Shown: piece by piece, positions 18,015-27,287 of the stretch | How positions within the stretch are numbered: the stretch's first letter is position 1 | Layout: each line of letters opens with the position of its first letter | From: Bacillus_BD oryzisoli | GTDB taxonomy: Bacteria; Bacillota; Bacilli; Bacillales; Cytobacillaceae | Assembly: GCF_036670025.1 (NCBI RefSeq) | Contig: NZ_CP137640.1 | Coordinates: 4,126,001 to 4,190,000, forward strand | Direction: 5' to 3' | DNA length: 64,000 nt | Translations under genes and position numbers: made by a program | The notes under the pieces: generated by a model | Told to the model about the DNA's origin: nothing | The model's input: only the letters and a program-made list of their open reading frames with translations | The model's database searches: none

Positions 18015-18863
18015 ATGAAAAAAGTTGCAGTCATACAGGATTTATCATCTTTTGGAAAATGTTCATTAACAGCTGTGATTCCGGTTCTTTCCGTCATGGG
18101 TGTGCAGGCATGCCCGTTACCAACGGCTGTCCTCTCGGCGCAAACCGGTTATCCTAGTTTTTTTTGTGAAGATTTGACATCAAAAATGAACAATTATATC
18201 GAGGAATGGAGAAAGCTTGATGTAACCTTTGATGGAATCTATACCGGCTTTGTTACGGGTGAAGAGCAAATCCAAACGATTTTTCAATTTTTAGATACAT
18301 TCTATACAAAAGAAACCCTTTTACTTGTTGACCCGGTCATGGGAGATACAGGAGAAGTCTATAAACTTTTTACCAATGAATTGTTGGTACGAATGAAAGA
18401 ACTTGTAAAGCATGCAGATGTGATTACACCAAATGTGACGGAGTGCTGTTTGTTAACCGGATTGTCTTATGAAAAGCTGCATAGCTATTCAAATGAAAAG
18501 GACTATATTAAAGCGTTAGAAGAAGCTGGGAATACATTGCAGCAAGAAACTGGAGCTCAGGTGATCATCACTGGAGTAAATCCCCCGTCAGCAGATTCAG
18601 ATAAGCAGTCTATCGGCAATATGTATTTGGACGGAAATAGAACCTTTTATACTGCAATGGAATATAACGGTGATAGTTATTCTGGTACAGGTGATTTATT
18701 TGCATCTGTGATAATGGGAAGCATGATGCGTGGAGAGGACCTCGAAGAATCTGTCCAGCTTGCAGTGAAATTCCTTACAGAGGCCATCAACGACGCCTCC
18801 TTCGAGCACGTTCCTCATGAAGCAGGAGTTAACTTCGAAAAATACTTAAGAATGTTATTATAA
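18015..18863 (+). CDS. pyridoxine/pyridoxamine kinase (PdxY/PdxK-like)
   Basis: A 282-residue ribokinase-superfamily kinase that phosphorylates B6 vitamers using ATP. The N-terminus VAVIQDLSSFGKCSL is the substrate-side glycine/serine motif, DPVMGDTGEVY near residue 104 and ITPNVTECCLL near 138 are family signatures, and SGTGDLFASV near 225 gives the anion hole and catalytic Asp. It is divergent from an ECF S component, giving uptake plus trapping by phosphorylation. ATG start after GGAGG. Confidence 0.88.
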   Translation: MKKVAVIQDLSSFGKCSLTAVIPVLSVMGVQACPLPTAVLSAQTGYPSFFCEDLTSKMNNYIEEWRKLDVTFDGIYTGFVTGEEQIQTIFQFLDTFYTKETLLLVDPVMGDTGEVYKLFTNELLVRMKELVKHADVITPNVTECCLLTGLSYEKLHSYSNEKDYIKALEEAGNTLQQETGAQVIITGVNPPSADSDKQSIGNMYLDGNRTFYTAMEYNGDSYSGTGDLFASVIMGSMMRGEDLEESVQLAVKFLTEAINDASFEHVPHEAGVNFEKYLRMLL

Positions 18864-18874
18864 TTATTTAATTT

Positions 18875-18922
18875 AAAAAGGACACTACCTCTTTAACATA
18901 GCAATTAGGTAGTGTCTTTTTT
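18875..18922 (+). terminator. terminator of the kinase gene
   Basis: Arms GACACTACCT / AGGTAGTGTC with flanking A and T runs, 11 bp past the stop. Confidence 0.85.
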
Positions 18923-18946
18923 AATTTTCTAGTTCTTGAAACAACA

Positions 18947-19309
18947 TTAATTATTTAAAATACTTTCCTCTAAAACCTTTGATTTATCTCCATAAACTTT
19001 AATAATATGATGTTCTCCCCAAGTACATAAAGCACTTAATATTTGTTCGAGACTTTTTCCATATTCACTTAATTCGTACTCTACTTTTGGAGGGACTTGA
19101 TTATAAACAATCCGATTAATCACGCCATCTTCTTCCAGTTCCCGGAGCTGCTGGGTTAACATTTTTTGTGTGATGTTCGGCATCAGGCGTTTTAATTCAC
19201 TTGTCCGTTTCTTTCCATGCGTAAGATGGCAAAGAATTACGCATTTCCACTTGCCTCCAATCACCTCTAATGTGGCTTCAACTGATATATTATATTTCTT
19301 TTTTTCCAT
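18947..19309 (-). CDS. ytcD: HxlR-family regulator, YtcD-like
   Basis: A 120-residue HxlR-type winged-helix protein: NISVEATLEVIGGKWKCVIL, then the recognition helix region around PNITQKMLTQQLRELEEDG and the wing VEYELSEYG. The neighbours in order (HxlR, divergent MFS, aldo/keto reductase) match ytcD-ytbD-ytbE of B. subtilis. Cys residues near 23, 27 and 92 could sense electrophiles as in YodB/CatR. Three evenly spaced operator dyads lie in the divergent promoter region. Confidence 0.85.
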   Translation of the reverse strand: MEKKKYNISVEATLEVIGGKWKCVILCHLTHGKKRTSELKRLMPNITQKMLTQQLRELEEDGVINRIVYNQVPPKVEYELSEYGKSLEQILSALCTWGEHHIIKVYGDKSKVLEESILNN

Positions 19310-19326
19310 GAAATGATCCTCCTGCT

Positions 19327-19382
19327 TATAGGTACTAAAAAGTACCTATATTACTTATAAGTATCTATATCACTTAAAAGTG
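19327..19382. promoter_or_regulatory. three phased HxlR operator dyads
   Basis: Centres at 19338.5 (TATAGGTACT/AGTACCTATA around AAAA), 19357.5 (TACTTATAAGTA) and 19376.5 (CACTTAAAAGTG) are exactly 19 bp apart. All share the ACTxxxxAGT core. Confidence 0.65.
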
Positions 19383-19505
19383 CGTACTTCTTTTTTTAAC
19401 TCAACTATCTCATAATAACATTTGCCGGCCGATTTATACTATCCTTTCTTCATTCGTATTTACGAAAAAGAAAGCTGCTATTCAAACAAATAAGGAGGAA
19501 AACTT

Positions 19506-20720
19506 ATGGCTTTAGGTAAAAAACAAAGTACATTGGCGCTGCTTGCATTAGCAGTCAGTGCATTTGCAATAGGTACCACAGAATTTATCAGTGTCGGATT
19601 ACTGCCGCTGATCGCTAAAGATTTAAGTATACCGGTAACCACTGCAGGGTTAACTGTATCCTTATATGCGCTAGGGGTGACTTTTGGAGCTCCGATCCTG
19701 ACTTCGATGACATCGAAAATGTCTCGAAAAACCTTATTACTCTGGATTATGGTTGTCTTTATTATAGGAAACAGCCTCGCTGCATTCTCTCATTCTATTG
19801 GTTTATTACTAGCTGCTCGCGTGATATCTGCCTTCTCACATGGTGTTTTCATGTCAATAGGATCAACGATTGCGGCTGATTTAGTGCCCGAAAATCGTCG
19901 TGCCAGTGCGATTTCGATTATGTTTACAGGGCTTACAGTGGCTACTGTTACAGGAGTTCCTTTTGGTACTTTTATTGGCCAACAGCTGGGTTGGAGAGCT
20001 GCATTTTTTACCATTGTCATCATTGGTATGATTGCACTATTTGCAAATAGCTTTCTCGTCCCATCGCATTTAAGAAAAGGAGTAAAAACAACCTTTCGTG
20101 ATCAGGTCAAGCTCGTGACAAATAGCCGATTATTACTTTTATTTACCATTACAGCATTAGGATATGGCGGGACCTTTGTTGTCTTTACGTTCTTATCGCC
20201 GTTACTTCAAAATATAACGGGCTTTAAAGAAGAAATGGTAGCCATCATTTTATTCGTGTATGGAATAGCGATTGCCATTGGCAACATGATTGGCGGAAAG
20301 CTTTCGAACCAAAATCCGATTCGTGCCCTATTTTATATGTTTATCGTACAAGCCATCATTTTATTTGTGTTGATGTTCACAGCTCCCTTTAAACTCGCCG
20401 GGTTCATTACAATTATTTTCATGGGATTATTAGCCTTTATGAACGTACCGGGTCTGCAGGTATATGTTGTCATGCTGGCCGAGCGCTTTGTTCCAAGTGC
20501 AGTGGATGTTGCGTCAGCTATTAATATTGCTGCCTTTAATGGAGGAATAGCCATTGGTTCCTATCTAGGTGGAATCATAACAGATTCAATTGGAATTATT
20601 CATACTTCATGGATTGGAGCACTAATGGTATTAGCTGCTGCCATTCTGACTGCGTGTAGTAGAGCTTTGGAACGAAAATCCCCGTCTGTTGAAAGGGCAA
20701 AATTGGAAGTTTCCTGTTAG
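19506..20720 (+). CDS. ytbD: MFS efflux transporter, YtbD-like
   Basis: A 404-residue 12-helix drug:H+ antiporter of the AraJ/YdhL/YtbD branch of the major facilitator superfamily. Typical segments are AIGTTEFISVGLLPLIA in helix 1, the SRKTLL loop 2-3 and FSHGVFMSIGSTIAADLVP in helix 4. It lies 41 bp before the aldo/keto reductase start, so both are co-transcribed under the divergent HxlR regulator. ATG start after AAGGAGGA. Confidence 0.88.
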   Translation: MALGKKQSTLALLALAVSAFAIGTTEFISVGLLPLIAKDLSIPVTTAGLTVSLYALGVTFGAPILTSMTSKMSRKTLLLWIMVVFIIGNSLAAFSHSIGLLLAARVISAFSHGVFMSIGSTIAADLVPENRRASAISIMFTGLTVATVTGVPFGTFIGQQLGWRAAFFTIVIIGMIALFANSFLVPSHLRKGVKTTFRDQVKLVTNSRLLLLFTITALGYGGTFVVFTFLSPLLQNITGFKEEMVAIILFVYGIAIAIGNMIGGKLSNQNPIRALFYMFIVQAIILFVLMFTAPFKLAGFITIIFMGLLAFMNVPGLQVYVVMLAERFVPSAVDVASAINIAAFNGGIAIGSYLGGIITDSIGIIHTSWIGALMVLAAAILTACSRALERKSPSVERAKLEVSC

Positions 20721-20761
20721 AGATGAAGATTTTAGAAAAAAATAATTGGAGGTTTAACATA

Positions 20762-21601
20762 ATGAAACATTTACAAGATACAACCACTTTGCATAACGGT
20801 GTAAAAATGCCTTGGTTTGGCATCGGTGTTTTTAAAGTCGAAGAAGGCCCTGAATTAGTGAACGCAGTCAAGACCGCGATTAAACATGGATACCGAAGTG
20901 TTGATACAGCAGCAATTTATGAAAATGAAGAAGGGGTTGGAAAAGGGATTAAGGAAGGCCTCATGGAAGCAGGCATATCTCGAGAAGCACTGTTTGTCAC
21001 TTCAAAGGTCTGGAATGCCGATCTTGGATATGAATCAACGATTGCTGCTTATGAGAAAAACTTAAAGAAACTTGAGTTAGAGTATTTAGATTTATACCTG
21101 ATTCACTGGCCTGTTGAAGGAAAATACAAGGAAGCTTGGAGAGCGCTGGAAACTCTTTATAAAGAAGGTCGAGTAAAGGCGATCGGTGTGAGCAATTTTC
21201 ACATTCACCATCTGGAAGATTTAATGAAGGACGCTGAAATAAAGCCGATGGTCAATCAAGTGGAATACCACCCTCGATTAACTCAAAAAGAACTGCAGGC
21301 TTTTTGTCATGAAAATAGCATTCAGCTTGAAGCTTGGTCACCTTTAATGCAGGGTCAATTACTCGATAACGATATTCTAATAGAGATCGCTAATAAATAT
21401 CATAAATCCACAGCCCAAATTATCCTGCGTTGGGACCTACAAAACGGTGTGGTCACCATTCCAAAATCAACGAAAGAACATCGAATAATTGAAAATGCAA
21501 ATGTTTTTGACTTTGCCATATCCAAGGAGGAAATGGAGATTATTCATGGGTTGAATCAAAATCTTCGTGTAGGACCAGATCCGGATCATTTTGATTTTTA
21601 A
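20762..21601 (+). CDS. ytbE: aldo/keto reductase, YtbE-like
   Basis: A roughly 279-residue NADPH-dependent (beta/alpha)8 aldo/keto reductase. The catalytic tetrad is visible: Asp and Tyr in SVDTAAIYENEEGVG, Lys in VTSKVWN and His in LIHWPVEG. The C-terminal IPKSTKEHRI binds the NADPH phosphate. The ATG used is 8 nt after GGAGG; a start 39 bp upstream lacks a ribosome site. With YtbD it probably detoxifies aldehydes or quinones. Confidence 0.9.
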   Translation: MKHLQDTTTLHNGVKMPWFGIGVFKVEEGPELVNAVKTAIKHGYRSVDTAAIYENEEGVGKGIKEGLMEAGISREALFVTSKVWNADLGYESTIAAYEKNLKKLELEYLDLYLIHWPVEGKYKEAWRALETLYKEGRVKAIGVSNFHIHHLEDLMKDAEIKPMVNQVEYHPRLTQKELQAFCHENSIQLEAWSPLMQGQLLDNDILIEIANKYHKSTAQIILRWDLQNGVVTIPKSTKEHRIIENANVFDFAISKEEMEIIHGLNQNLRVGPDPDHFDF

Positions 21602-21619
21602 TCATAGTAATTAGATATT

Positions 21620-21647
21620 AATAGGCGTATTTAATTATACGCCTATT
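21620..21647 (+). terminator. terminator of ytbD-ytbE
   Basis: AATAGGCGTA / TACGCCTATT hairpin followed by T residues. Confidence 0.8.
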
Positions 21648-22879
21648 TTTATATGAGATCATATCATTTGAAGTACCATTGGTGTGCATTTTTATAAAGT
21701 ACCCTTTAGCTTCTTCTTCCCCAATGCTATTCTTTATCATTTCAATCCTTATTGGAAATTGTGTCCAATAGATAAAAGGAAAAGCAACACTTCGGTTTAT
21801 TACCATATTATTTGTTAGATATACTTACTCAGATTACTATTTTACATAATTACATAGCTTACCGATACTCTCCACTTCAACCATTGCTAACAAAAACACA
21901 CCAAATGGTGTGTTAATTAGCATTATGATAACATACATTTCAAGGTACTTTAACTATTGGCTATTTTTCTCAATCACTCAATTTATAAAATGTCGCTGGA
22001 AACATAAAACCTTTTATTGCAATACGTTTCTCGTCATTATTCACTTCGTGTATTCGCATTCCGTCTTGAGTTTTTCTAATTTGTTTTCCGAGTTTAAAAT
22101 GATTATAATCACCTGGGTTGATTAACTGTTCGGGTTCGGATGTAAACGTTTGACCATTATAACTTAATTTTTGAAGAGCATATTTGGTCCCCCTTGATTA
22201 CAGCATATCTACAGCCAATTAATATCAAATATATTATTCTGGATAATGCCCGTTTGCTAAATAAATAACAGCAAATATTCATTACCAATACCAATAAAAA
22301 GTTAAAATATACAAACCTATAATACTTGTATCTTATGAAAGCCTCAATCCATGATACATCCTTCTGGTTTTCTGTACACCATACTACATAGTGTTACTTT
22401 TTTAATCTCCCCTTTTAATAAAAAAGCACTTAAACTAAACCTCATTTATTATTTCTAACAGCACTCTTATTCATAGACAAAAGCATATACATAGCAATCA
22501 TTAGAGTCATATATTGATTAAGAAATTAATGTACTTCATTCAAGTACTGCGTTAATTGATGAAAGTTGCAATGAAATGTTTAATGGGACAAGGGCATTTT
22601 CCATTTCTATATTATTCAGCAGCGGAGGTGTTACAAAAGTAGTTTTACCACTCTAAACCGAAAGAAAGTATGGAGAATATCTAACTTACTATAAGACTGA
22701 CTTGATCACGAGAGATAATAATGTTCCGAAGGAAGGTTACATCAAAGACTTAAATGGATTTAATAGCTGATAAATGGTAAGAAGAGACACTACAATCATT
22801 TATTTAATCAAGCATCCTAATTAGTTTACTTGGACTACCCTTTTTCATTTACAAAATCGATTAAGTTAGGAGATTAGAG
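21648..22879. other. degenerate intergenic region with coding-like fragments
   Basis: No intact gene is seen in 1.2 kb. At 21970-22197 (minus) a 75-codon frame without start reads ALQKLSYNGQTFTSEPEQLI and on to a TGA. At about 22640-22771 (plus) a frame reads KYGEYLTYYKTDLITRDNNV and ends in TGA. A 27-codon frame starts at 22559. These look like debris of lost genes that I cannot identify. Confidence 0.45.
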
Positions 22880-24130
22880 ATGGGAAAAGCACTTATTATT
22901 GGTTGTGGTGGAGTAGCATCAGTAGCCATCCATAAATGCTGCCAAAACAGTGATATATTTGAAGAAATTTGTATCGCAAGTCGAACAAAATCAAAATGTG
23001 ATGAGTTGAAGGCCAAATTAGATGGTGGAAAAACGAAAATAACAACTGCTCGGGTTGATGCAAACAATTTAGGCGAGTTAATTACTTTAATAGAAGAAGT
23101 AAAACCAGATATCGTAATGAACTTAGCTTTACCTTACCAGGACTTAACTATCATGGATGCTTGTCTAGCAACAAAAACGAACTATCTCGATACAGCAAAC
23201 TACGAACCGGAAGATACCGCAAAATTTGAATATAAATGGCAGTGGGAATATCGTGAACGTTTTGAAAAAGCTGGTATAACAGCTCTTTTAGGAAGTGGAT
23301 TTGACCCTGGTGTAACAGGTGTATTCTCTGCTTTTGCCCTCAAACATCACTTTGATGAAATTGAATATGTTGATATTCTAGACTGTAATGCAGGGGATCA
23401 TGGTTATCCGTTTGCAACCAATTTCAATCCAGAAATCAATATCCGTGAAGTCTCTGCTAACGGAAGGTATTGGGAAAATGGGGAATGGATTGAAACAAAA
23501 CCAATGGAGATTAAACGCGTTTATGACTTCCCGGAAATCGGTGAGAAAGACATGTATCTTCTTTACCATGAAGAACTGGAATCTCTTGTTCAAAACATCC
23601 CAGGACTAAAGCGTATCCGTTTCTTCATGACATTTGGTCAAAGTTACTTAACTCACCTAAAATGTCTTGAAAACGTTGGAATGACTTCTATTGAACCAAT
23701 TGAATTTGATGGAAAACAAATTATTCCACTTCAATTTTTAAAAGCTGTATTACCAGATCCAGCTTCACTTGGACCTCGTACTAAAGGGAAAACAAACATT
23801 GGCTGTATCTTTAAAGGAAAAAAGGACGGACAAGATAAAACCTATTATATCTACAATGTTTGTGACCATGAAGAGTGCTATAGAGAAGTGGGTTCTCAAG
23901 CCGTTTCTTATACAACAGGTGTACCAGCAATGATTGGTGCAGCGATGATCTTAACAGAAAAATGGAATAGACCAGGCGTATATAACATTGAAGAATTTGA
24001 TCCCGATCCATTCATGGAAGCACTAAATAAATGGGGACTTCCTTGGAATGAAGACTTTAACCCAGTGCTTGTAGATTCTGAGACTGTAAAACTCATAGAG
24101 CCGGAGAAGGATGGTAAATATGAGAATTGA
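22880..24130 (+). CDS. carboxynorspermidine/carboxyspermidine dehydrogenase
   Basis: A 416-residue saccharopine-dehydrogenase-fold enzyme that condenses a diamine with aspartate beta-semialdehyde and reduces the imine with NADPH. The N-terminal Rossmann motif is GCGGVASVA; ALPYQDLTIMDAC and GSGFDPGVTGVF are typical of carboxynorspermidine dehydrogenase. The next gene overlaps by 11 bp and encodes the matching decarboxylase, so the pair makes norspermidine or spermidine without S-adenosylmethionine decarboxylase. ATG start after AGGAG. Confidence 0.9.
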   Translation: MGKALIIGCGGVASVAIHKCCQNSDIFEEICIASRTKSKCDELKAKLDGGKTKITTARVDANNLGELITLIEEVKPDIVMNLALPYQDLTIMDACLATKTNYLDTANYEPEDTAKFEYKWQWEYRERFEKAGITALLGSGFDPGVTGVFSAFALKHHFDEIEYVDILDCNAGDHGYPFATNFNPEINIREVSANGRYWENGEWIETKPMEIKRVYDFPEIGEKDMYLLYHEELESLVQNIPGLKRIRFFMTFGQSYLTHLKCLENVGMTSIEPIEFDGKQIIPLQFLKAVLPDPASLGPRTKGKTNIGCIFKGKKDGQDKTYYIYNVCDHEECYREVGSQAVSYTTGVPAMIGAAMILTEKWNRPGVYNIEEFDPDPFMEALNKWGLPWNEDFNPVLVDSETVKLIEPEKDGKYEN

Positions 24131-25247
24131 AGAATTACCAACACCATGTTATGTGATCGATGAAGTTCTTTTGGAAAAAAACCTAGAAATCTTAAACGGA
24201 GTCATGAAACGTACGGAATGTAAAATTCTTTTAGCACAAAAAGCTTTTTCAATGACGACCATGTATCCTCTGATTGGAAAATATTTAAGTGGTACGACAG
24301 CAAGCGGCTTATACGAGGCTCGTCTTGGTTATGAGGAAATGGGTAAAGAAAATCACATTTTTTCCCCTGCCTATCGGGAAGATGAAATTAATGAAATCAT
24401 TTCTTTTTGTGATCATATCGTCTTTAATTCCTTTTCACAGTTGGAAAAATATAAAGAAAAAGTTCTTCACTATGGTAAAAAGACTGGCTTACGTATCAAT
24501 CCTGAATATTCCACACAAGGTGGACGTTCCCTCTATGATCCATGTGCACCCTTTTCCCGATTCGGTGTAACCAAAAAGCATTTTCGTCCCGAGTTGCTTG
24601 AAGGTGTTTCAGGGCTTCATTTCCACACTCTGTGTCAGCAAAACTCTGATGATTTAGAAACAACGCTTGATGTAGTAGAGGAAAAGTTTGAACCTTGGCT
24701 GTCACAAATGGAATGGATCAACTTTGGCGGTGGTTATCATATCACAAGGGAAGATTATGACATCCCGAGACTTGAAGCTTGTATTATGAGAATGCAGGAT
24801 AAATACGGTTTAGAAGTTTATCTTGAACCAGGAGAAGCAGTGGCTCTAAACGCAGGATATCTAGTTGCTACTGTACTTGATACGGTTCAAAACGGAATGG
24901 AAATTGCTATTCTTGACACTTCTGCAACCTGTCATATGCCAGATGTGTTGGAAATGCCTTATCGTCCGCCTCTACTTGGATCTGGCGAAGCAGGAGAAAA
25001 CCCATATTTGTATCGTCTTGGTGGGCAAACCTGTCTCTCAGGCGATACGATCGGAGATTATTCTTTTGATCAGCCATTAAAGAGTGGTGATCGTCTAGTT
25101 TTTGGTAATATGGCGGTCTACACTATGGTGAAAAACAACACTTTTAACGGTATGTCATTACCATCCATTGCCGTTAAAAATAAAGATGGGGAATATCATA
25201 TTGTACATGAATTTAGCTACTCAGATTTTAGGATGAGACTCGCATAA
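24120..25247 (+). CDS. nspC: carboxynorspermidine decarboxylase NspC
   Basis: A 375-residue PLP-dependent fold-III decarboxylase that converts carboxy(nor)spermidine to (nor)spermidine. The N-terminal TPCYVIDE and LLAQKAFSM contain the PLP lysine (K near residue 41); HFHTLCQQ, GGGYHITR and EPGEAVALNAG are phosphate- and substrate-binding blocks. The ATG at 24120 has AAGGA at 8 nt; an upstream ATG 9 bp away does not. It overlaps the dehydrogenase gene. Confidence 0.92.
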   Translation: MRIEELPTPCYVIDEVLLEKNLEILNGVMKRTECKILLAQKAFSMTTMYPLIGKYLSGTTASGLYEARLGYEEMGKENHIFSPAYREDEINEIISFCDHIVFNSFSQLEKYKEKVLHYGKKTGLRINPEYSTQGGRSLYDPCAPFSRFGVTKKHFRPELLEGVSGLHFHTLCQQNSDDLETTLDVVEEKFEPWLSQMEWINFGGGYHITREDYDIPRLEACIMRMQDKYGLEVYLEPGEAVALNAGYLVATVLDTVQNGMEIAILDTSATCHMPDVLEMPYRPPLLGSGEAGENPYLYRLGGQTCLSGDTIGDYSFDQPLKSGDRLVFGNMAVYTMVKNNTFNGMSLPSIAVKNKDGEYHIVHEFSYSDFRMRLA

Positions 25248-25258
25248 AAGATAATAGT

Positions 25259-25304
25259 GGGACATAGGCACCATGGACCAAAAGTTGTTCGACGTGCCTG
25301 TCCC
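25259..25304. repeat. REP-like repeat, complete palindrome
   Basis: GGGACATAGGCAC and GTGCCTGTCCC arms 22 bp apart, 14 bp from the right end of the tnpB element. Confidence 0.7.
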
Positions 25305-25318
25305 TATATACACTTAGG

Positions 25319-25470
25319 TGAACTACCCACCACTTAGCTAACCTTACGGTCTGCTTGAAGTGGGGCTTCTCGACTTATCGATGCTTTTACTAGCCAACGA
25401 AAACTGACCGAGCTAAACCCTCTTGTTCCAAGAGTTTTTGTTTCTATGATAATGCCAGTAAGCGTAATCC
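25319..25470 (-). ncRNA. predicted omega (reRNA) of tnpB copy 1
   Basis: In TnpB elements the guide RNA scaffold spans the 3' end of tnpB and the right end, and the guide is the flank just past the element. Here that flank (minus strand) begins CTAAGTGTATATAGGG and runs into a REP-like repeat. No transcript evidence. Confidence 0.45.
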
Positions 25471-26556
25471 TTCATTTTTGATATTGACGGCAGAATTATA
25501 GTTACGTTCTGCTACATAGCCACAAGAACATTGATAGGTGCGTTCAGATAGCGACATAGGCTTTTCTGCACCGCAACAAGAACATTTTTTAGTAGAAGGA
25601 AACCACTTATCAATTTTTACTAGCTGTTTACCCTGTTCTTTTAGCTTGTACGCTAAGAAAGTAGTGAACATGCCCCACCCATTGTCGTGAACACTTTTTC
25701 CAAAGTGAAGGGCTTGAGACATTCCTTTCATATTCAAGTCCTCAATCACGACAGCATCAAAGTTGGAAGCTAATTTTTTTGATTTGTGGTGAAGATAATT
25801 CATACGCTGGTTCGCTACTTTTTTATGTAATTTAGCCACTACTAAGCGTTGCTCGTTCCAACGTGCAGAACCTTTCTTACTCTTGGACAGAATGCGTTGT
25901 GCTTTTGTTAATTTTTCTGACATGACATGATAGTAGCGAGGATAATTGGCTTTCTCATTCTCGCTACTCACATATAATTCAGCCATAGCAAAATCTAACC
26001 CAACGACATTTTCTATTTTTTTAGGCTGTATGTCTTTTTCATATTCAGTTAGAACAGATACATAGTATTTCCCTGACTTCATTCTGGAAATGTTGCAGGA
26101 TTTCAATTTATAATCAGCAGGGATTTTCCTATGCTGTTTGATTTTTACCAGTTTTAGTTTTGGGAGTTTGATATGACCGTCTTTTAATTCGATGTTTCCA
26201 TTGACTAAATTAGTCGTATAGGATTGTTTTGCTTTACGGTTCTTGAACTTTGGAAATTCAGCATTTCCTTCAAAGTAATTCTTATAAGCAGTCTGCAAGT
26301 TGATTTGTGCATTCGCTAAAGCTAGTGAATCCACTTCTTTTAGGAATGGAAATTCACCTTTATATTTTGCAGGAGTCGGAAACTTTTGCTTTTTAAGCGT
26401 TTCTTTATCATCCTTGAACTTTTCATAGGTTTCCTTGCGTTCTGCCAACATCTTATTATAGACAAAACGAACACAGCCGAAAGTTTTAGCTAATAACACT
26501 ACTTGTTCTTTGTTTGGTAACAACCGAAATTTGAAAGCTTTGTTTTGCTTGGTCAT
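25444..26556 (-). CDS. tnpB: TnpB RNA-guided nuclease homologue, active site D-to-N
   Basis: A 370-residue TnpB of the OrfB/IS605 type. The helix-turn-helix region (FKFRLLPNKEQ), the wedge domain, RuvC-I Asp188 in GLDFAMAEL, RuvC-II Glu272 in VIEDLNM and a zinc ribbon (Cys325, 328, 343, 345) are all present. RuvC-III reads AERNYNSAVN: the third catalytic Asp is Asn352, encoded AAC. The copy at 51173 has GAC (Asp) there. The frame is otherwise intact, about 95% identical to copy 2. Cleavage is probably lost while DNA binding may remain. The ATG is 9 nt after GGAGG. Confidence 0.9.
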   Translation of the reverse strand: MTKQNKAFKFRLLPNKEQVVLLAKTFGCVRFVYNKMLAERKETYEKFKDDKETLKKQKFPTPAKYKGEFPFLKEVDSLALANAQINLQTAYKNYFEGNAEFPKFKNRKAKQSYTTNLVNGNIELKDGHIKLPKLKLVKIKQHRKIPADYKLKSCNISRMKSGKYYVSVLTEYEKDIQPKKIENVVGLDFAMAELYVSSENEKANYPRYYHVMSEKLTKAQRILSKSKKGSARWNEQRLVVAKLHKKVANQRMNYLHHKSKKLASNFDAVVIEDLNMKGMSQALHFGKSVHDNGWGMFTTFLAYKLKEQGKQLVKIDKWFPSTKKCSCCGAEKPMSLSERTYQCSCGYVAERNYNSAVNIKNEGLRLLALS

Positions 26557-26700
26557 ATCCATTCACCTCCTAGTAATATTATAGAACATTTGTTCTTAAT
26601 TTACTATTATTTTGGCTAAAGCCAACCGAAATTCATCTCCCACCTCATTGGGCTGTCGCCCTTCACATTCCTTGAGGATGGGAGACTTCTTTCGGAGATC

Positions 26701-27287
26701 GTTAAAATTTTTCGTTCTCTTATACATAGGGACTGTTCTGCCGATTCATTTTGTTGAGCCTATTCTTTATTAATGAAACGTGAGAACTGCCCATTCCTCT
26801 GCCACTGGGGCTTCAGGCGTATCTGCTGGATTCTCTGTTCCTTTCTCTGCTACTTCTTCATCAGTTTCTTCAGTTCCGTCATCTTCTTGACCTTCCTCTG
26901 TTACTGGTGCTTCTTGTATTCCCACTAGAATCTCCATTCGTCCCATTCTGACTGATTCTTCCCTTAATCATGAATAATAAACCGATTGTTCGTCCGCAGC
27001 TATTGTAGTGATTATCTTAGCGCGATCCCAAAACGGTTATAGACAGGTACCACTATAAAAAACACATTATTTGTTGTACAACTGTCGCCATCGATACCTG
27101 ACTAACTCCCTCGTCCATCACGACTTAACCGTCGGAAAGAAACCTTAAACCGCCAAATTAGCATCCATGCTTGCCAGTAAAGTCTTTTCCCTAGGATTTG
27201 ATTAGACCAGAGGACTTTGTGTAGATAAGGATCGTTAAAGGTACGCCAAATACAAAAAACGCACACCCTCGGGTGTGCGAGCACTAT
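26701..27287. other. intergenic region with a small acidic frame
   Basis: A 58-codon frame at 26770-26946 (minus) is very rich in Glu (AEEWAVLTFH at its end) with AAGGGAAG upstream; I do not recognise it. The remainder to 27250 looks non-coding. Confidence 0.35.
27252..27284 (-). terminator. terminator of EamA gene
   Basis: GCTCGCACACC / GGTGTGCG hairpin with a T6 run on the minus strand, beginning 4 bp past the stop. Confidence 0.9.

Larger units (their letters stand above)
25318..26700 (-). mobile_element. IS1341-type (IS200/IS605) element, copy 1
   Basis: The element holds tnpB only, with no tnpA. The right end has a CCACTT/AAGTGG subterminal hairpin and finishes in GTTCAC; the left end has the CTCCCATCC/GGTGGGAG palindrome and finishes at CGATC. 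On the minus strand the left flank is TTTTAAC, as in copy 2. Boundaries were set by comparing the two copies. Confidence 0.8.

Noticed and set aside
25444..26556. Calling copy 1 a bona fide TldR repressor
   Set aside because: Only one residue is changed and the element ends are intact; recent inactivation is just as likely.
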